Source: Hanleya hanleyi (taxonomy: Eukaryota > Mollusca > Polyplacophora > Lepidopleurida > Hanleyidae). From it: a stretch of 64,000 nucleotides of DNA. Location of the stretch: contig JAVTVY010025399.1 of NCBI GenBank assembly GCA_036873755.1, forward strand, positions 1 through 64,000, written 5' to 3'. Positions within the stretch are counted from its first letter, which is position 1. Each line of letters opens with the position of its first letter. The position numbers and the translations under genes are program-made. Below are positions 61,101 to 64,000 of this stretch, piece by piece. The notes under the pieces are model-generated. The model was given only the letters and a program-made list of their open reading frames with translations. It did no database searches and had not been told where the DNA came from.

Positions 61101-64000
61101 TGTCAGCCATAACTGCGATCTGTTCCTGGCGGAATCTGAGCAAGACACCTATAAGGCTGTTTGTCAGATTAGGACCCTGGAGAAGAACTTGATTTAGTGA
61201 CACTCCTGCAAAGGTTGCGGCACAGTCAAAAACGACGCGTATCTTACCAGGCTTCTTTGGATGGTACACCCCATGGTGTGGGATGTACCAAACCCGGCCA
61301 GCTTGTCCAATGAGGTCCTGGGGAGGAATCTGTTCGGCGTAACCGTGATTGAAGATCTTCGCCATGAAGTCTTTGTAGTCTGCGTGAAACTCAGGATTTT
61401 TCTTCAGCTTGTTTCCAAGACTAGCTAGGCGTCGTTCAGCTTGAGTTTTGTTGTTAGGAAGTGTGACGTCCTTGTTCCTGAATGGCAGATCAATGTAGTA
61501 GTGGCCTTCATACATCTCAATAGTACTGTCAACTTGTTTCATAAACCGCTTGTCCTCTTGCGAATACTCCTTCTCATCATCTATGATTCTCTCTGGAAAA
61601 TCCAGATTGATAGAGTTTCGCACGAGCTTATCGAGGTACTTGAGCTCTTCAATTTCTTTTAAAGCTGAAACCTCGATTCTGTTGACAGAAAATGATCTAG
61701 AGTCTTCACTAGATGCCGGAAGATTTCGAATAACGCCCCACACTACCCAGCCAAGAAGGGTTTTGGTAGCATGAGGGCTACCTCTGGGGCCTGTACACAC
61801 TTTGGAAGGGCTGTATGCATCGGGTACATTATTTCCAATTAACAGGTCAACCGGAGCATCGATTTGAGGTAAATCAATATTATGAAGATGGGGCCAGTGA
61901 GCAATGTCATCTGGCTTGGGTATGTGAACCTGGCTGACTGGCATTTTCTCCTTGGTGTATGCTGTAGGTAAGTCAACCGTGTTTTCCAACTGCAAATCAC
62001 ACACCTGTAGTCCTTTCACTGCAGTAGTGCGCATAGTGTATGGCGCTCCCATTGTCTCCAAAGTCATGCTCAGGTGTCGTCCTGAGGAGCCGAGTTGACG
62101 TGCAAGTCTGTCTGTGCAAAATGTAATACTACTCCCTGGATCCAAGAAGGCATAGGTTTTAATAGTTTTCAAACCGTTCTTCAGTTTAACATGCACAGGG
62201 ATAATAGCCATTGTAGTGTATTCGTTATCACCGGCCTCCGCATGACTACATACCGCCTTTAAAGAAGTTTTGTCATCCGACACTTCTTCCGCCACGTTGG
62301 AAGATGGTGTAACATCTTTCTTCGACGATGCCTTCTCATCGTCATGAAGCGAAGTAGGGTGGCGCCCGTTACACTTAGAACATGTCGAGCGGTTATGACA
62401 TTGCCTAATTGTGTGGGCACGACGCATGCACCCAAAACAGAGACCTTTGGATTTCAAGAAATCCACTCTGGCGGCATACGGTAATGATGACAGCTGCCAA
62501 CATACAGTGATGTCGTGTTGTTTGTTGCAGTATGTACAACAAGTCTTGCTTTTAGGCTGTTTCTCAGATGGAGTAGCTTCCCCTTGATTATCTAGCCCGG
62601 AAGCATTGTTGGATTCACTTACTTTAGTCGCGAAAGCCCCTTTGAATTTCTTTTGGTCTGATGTAGCTCGAGGCTTCAGTGAGGCACCCGTACGGCTCTT
62701 ATGTTCAAAATTAAGAGCCTCTCTGCCATATAGAGGGTCAGTGGCCTTTTTGGCCTCATCTTTGACAAACTTCACTAAGTGGTGAAATGTCAAGATTTCT
62801 TCATTTTGTTTGGTCTTTTGCACCACATTCCTCCATCGGTCATGGAAGTAGAATGGAAGCTTCCCGACGAGCTTCTTCATATTTTCTGAATATTCAATCA
62901 CCTTAAGGGCTTCAATGCTTGCGACAGCATTTTCACATTCTATTAAGAAGAGTGAAAATTCATCCAATGTTTTGGTGTCGTCTGGTTTGATAATAGGCCA
63001 TTCAAGCGCCTTTTTAATAAATGCGCTAGCAATAACCTGGCTGTCGCCATAACGGTCTTCAAGTTCGCGAATAGCAGCAGGGAACCCTTGTGCGGCGTCA
63101 AGATGGCTGAAACCTGAGACCACTTTATTGGCCTCACCGACTGTGAACTGCTCAAGGTAGTTCATTTTTTCATCGTCGCTTTCGGTATTTACAACGACCT
63201 TTGCGTGAAACTGGCGAATGAATTTTCGGAACTCCATTGGACTTCCACCAAACTTTTTGATTTCGAAAGTTGGCTTTCGAAGATACCGAACAACTGACGA
63301 TGTAACATCAGTAGGAACAGTGGCAGTAGTATCGCCGGGCAGTGCAGGGTAGGGAAGAGGACGCAAAGCATCAGTGATGTGGGCATTCATACCTACCTGT
63401 TCATCTGTGTGACCTGTTTGACCCCTACCAGACATATATACATTGGAGTAAGGTTTACTGTTACCATAGTTATCAAATCCTGCGGTAACTTCATTAACAT
63501 TCCTACTTCTTTGGTCCGGTACATTGTAACCAATACTACCATTGCCTTGATAGGGAACAAAGGGAATTTCATTAGGGTTTAATACAAACCGATTTTGACC
63601 AGTATATGAACTAGGTTCAACTTTACCAGCTCTGGTGTTTACACCACTATGACTACGGGTAGGCACATTTGTGATGACCTCTGACTGTTCAAACTTTTCA
63701 AGAATTGTACTCTTAGCATTTGATATAGCTATTTCAGTGTTTATTGATAGTTCTTCCTCTTGAAGTCTCAAATTAAGTTTAGCAAGCTCTAACTGCCTCT
63801 TTTGTTTAAGAGCTTTCATCTGTTCAGATAGTTCAGCCTTTCTTTGCTCTTCCTTCATCCGCGCTGATGAAATGGAGCTTAATTTAGAACCAGAGCGACT
63901 TACATTGGAAGATTTAGCCTTAAATTTGTCCTTTTTGCCTGTCTGTGAGACACTGTCTCTCTCTGATATAGATTCAGGCTTTTGTGCAGAAAACCAGTTC
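58195..64000 (-). CDS. BEL/Pao LTR retrotransposon polyprotein, 5' end beyond the window
   Basis: One uninterrupted frame of more than 1,930 codons. The in-window Met at 63858 is not necessarily the start, because the frame is open to 64000. Counting from that Met: coiled coil (1-60); gag-like DUF1759 (FEIKKFGGSPMEFRKFIRQF, ~200-350); zinc knuckles (CTYCNKQHDITVCW; CFGCMRRAHTIRQC; CSKCNGRH, ~450-530); aspartic protease with DPGSS (~590); RT with VVFDCAATFAGVSLNQVL, MADIESMYYQVRV and YVDD (~880-1020); RNase H with FADASNQGYG and WTDS (~1180-1300); integrase HHCC (ETHKSVGHLGRNAIL..CVTCRRYQ) and DDE core (GVDYFGPF, SDNGTNL, ASHFGGVWERLVRSVR); C-terminal DUF5641 (WFYPRRNLAVGDVVLL). All active-site residues I could check are present, so this copy looks young. 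Confidence 0.92.
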   Translation of the reverse strand, partial: NWFSAQKPESISERDSVSQTGKKDKFKAKSSNVSRSGSKLSSISSARMKEEQRKAELSEQMKALKQKRQLELAKLNLRLQEEELSINTEIAISNAKSTILEKFEQSEVITNVPTRSHSGVNTRAGKVEPSSYTGQNRFVLNPNEIPFVPYQGNGSIGYNVPDQRSRNVNEVTAGFDNYGNSKPYSNVYMSGRGQTGHTDEQVGMNAHITDALRPLPYPALPGDTTATVPTDVTSSVVRYLRKPTFEIKKFGGSPMEFRKFIRQFHAKVVVNTESDDEKMNYLEQFTVGEANKVVSGFSHLDAAQGFPAAIRELEDRYGDSQVIASAFIKKALEWPIIKPDDTKTLDEFSLFLIECENAVASIEALKVIEYSENMKKLVGKLPFYFHDRWRNVVQKTKQNEEILTFHHLVKFVKDEAKKATDPLYGREALNFEHKSRTGASLKPRATSDQKKFKGAFATKVSESNNASGLDNQGEATPSEKQPKSKTCCTYCNKQHDITVCWQLSSLPYAARVDFLKSKGLCFGCMRRAHTIRQCHNRSTCSKCNGRHPTSLHDDEKASSKKDVTPSSNVAEEVSDDKTSLKAVCSHAEAGDNEYTTMAIIPVHVKLKNGLKTIKTYAFLDPGSSITFCTDRLARQLGSSGRHLSMTLETMGAPYTMRTTAVKGLQVCDLQLENTVDLPTAYTKEKMPVSQVHIPKPDDIAHWPHLHNIDLPQIDAPVDLLIGNNVPDAYSPSKVCTGPRGSPHATKTLLGWVVWGVIRNLPASSEDSRSFSVNRIEVSALKEIEELKYLDKLVRNSINLDFPERIIDDEKEYSQEDKRFMKQVDSTIEMYEGHYYIDLPFRNKDVTLPNNKTQAERRLASLGNKLKKNPEFHADYKDFMAKIFNHGYAEQIPPQDLIGQAGRVWYIPHHGVYHPKKPGKIRVVFDCAATFAGVSLNQVLLQGPNLTNSLIGVLLRFRQEQIAVMADIESMYYQVRVPKKDCDCLRFLWWPEGDLNHEPVVCRMLVHLFGAVSSPSCASFALRRTADDNSNKYTSAQSVVHRNFYVDDCLASKSTEEDALTLICTTTSLCAEGGFHLTKWMSNSRSVLECIPVEERQKETKELNLETEELPTERALGVFWFVQSDTLGFKIKLPILPPTRRGILSMVSSVYDPLGFAAPFVLVAKGILQYLCRNNVGWDDEVTGNTLVKWQQWLHDLQKVETVKLQRCFKLMSFGEVVSCQLHTFADASNQGYGMVSYLRLTDDTGRVCCSFLQGKARVAPLKRMTIPRLELTAVTIAVRLSKAILDELDYQVGGVYYWTDSMTTMRYIANESSRFHTFVANRVAVIREASDVKQWRYVPTTSNPADHASRGLPMMKFLSTRQWFSGPDFLWEPEENWPAQPSDWEALKDDDIEVKKVTSAALVTTLHPIERLIQHYSDWTRLRKAVGWMIVVCRNLRRRTGAQRKICKESDMTKKGHLTRDVKKSKTHKVSKDTERLKSSSLTVEILHAAEIVLVSHVQGRHFADDFKTLDEQCSVKKSSPLRKLDPKLIDGVIRVGGRLARASIPFDAKHPIILPKGSPISRMIIEETHKSVGHLGRNAILAAVQQRYWILGANSTIKRIMSKCVTCRRYQGPTSEQKMADFPADRLITEEAPFTRVGVDYFGPFELKRGRTIVKRYGVLFTCLAIRAVHIEVAHSLDTDSCINAIRRFIARRGPVKLIRSDNGTNLVGSERELREEILRWNVDKIHDTLLQKNICWEFNPPTASHFGGVWERLVRSVRKVLYSLLREQTIRLGDEAFHTLMCEVEAILNGRPITRVPDSPDDLDALTPNHLLLLRSGEQLPPGLYEKSDNYARRRWRQVQFLADTFWKRWVREYLPLLQQRQKWFYPRRNLAVGDVVLLVDNSPRSSWSLGKVLEVMKDRRGLVRSAKLKTKSSVLQRPVAKLCLILEADSN

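Overview
The window is eukaryotic, repeat-rich genomic DNA, most likely from a marine invertebrate (a lophotrochozoan is my best guess, but the sequence does not prove it). Host genes are sparse, split by introns and in poor condition, and mobile DNA dominates. The host genes I can support are: exons of an SLC5 sodium/solute cotransporter (+ strand, 4.8-8.2 kb), a two-exon BCCT-family betaine/choline-type transporter (- strand, 13.3-17.4 kb), the terminal exon of a GH56 hyaluronidase with an EGF-like tail (- strand, 47.2-47.8 kb) and pieces of DUF6589-type genes (54-55.7 kb). The DUF6589 genes may themselves be repeats.

Layout. 0-8.7 kb: repeats, MITEs and the SLC5 exons. 8.75-12.9 kb: a nearly complete CR1/Jockey-type LINE with a PHD-finger ORF1 and an endonuclease-reverse transcriptase ORF2. 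13.2-17.4 kb: BCCT gene with a piggyBac-type MITE in its intron. 18-23.6 kb: three structured repeats (a GGGGTACA-TIR element, a large foldback, an ATCCGTT-rich MITE) and a 25-bp minisatellite. 23.7-38.1 kb: a Polinton/Maverick-like virus element, P1. 38.2-42.2 kb: tandem repeats and an endonuclease fragment. 42.3-46.8 kb: a second, rearranged Polinton relative, P2. 48.9-51.4 kb: a third, P3, folded into a head-to-head inverted repeat. 51.4-53.95 kb: a decayed reverse-transcriptase element. 55-56.6 kb: a 74-bp minisatellite. 58.1-64 kb: a BEL/Pao LTR retrotransposon whose polyprotein frame is open to the window edge.

P1 is the centrepiece. All its genes lie on the - strand between long imperfect terminal inverted repeats. 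In transcription order they are: a remnant small gene; a 2.3-kb tandemly duplicated block (tail-anchored protein, two twin-motif proteins, integrase); a signal-anchor protein with a Thr/Ser/Pro stalk; an A32/FtsK-like packaging ATPase; two minor virion-type proteins; a penton-like minor capsid protein; a pX/pVI-like basic protein; a double-jelly-roll-type major capsid protein; and an adenovirus-type cysteine protease. This is a full integration and particle-assembly set, but no family-B DNA polymerase is visible anywhere in the window. Most P1 genes in the integrase half have their own TATA box 36-51 bases before the ATG. The capsid genes are instead chained by stop-start overlaps. The TIRs carry regularly spaced CCAAT boxes and, on the left, an array of ~150-bp units bearing GCGCATGCGC palindromes.

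Many breaks, in host and mobile genes alike, are single-base gains or losses in short homopolymer runs. Some of the apparent pseudogenes may therefore be assembly errors, and I flag this wherever it matters.
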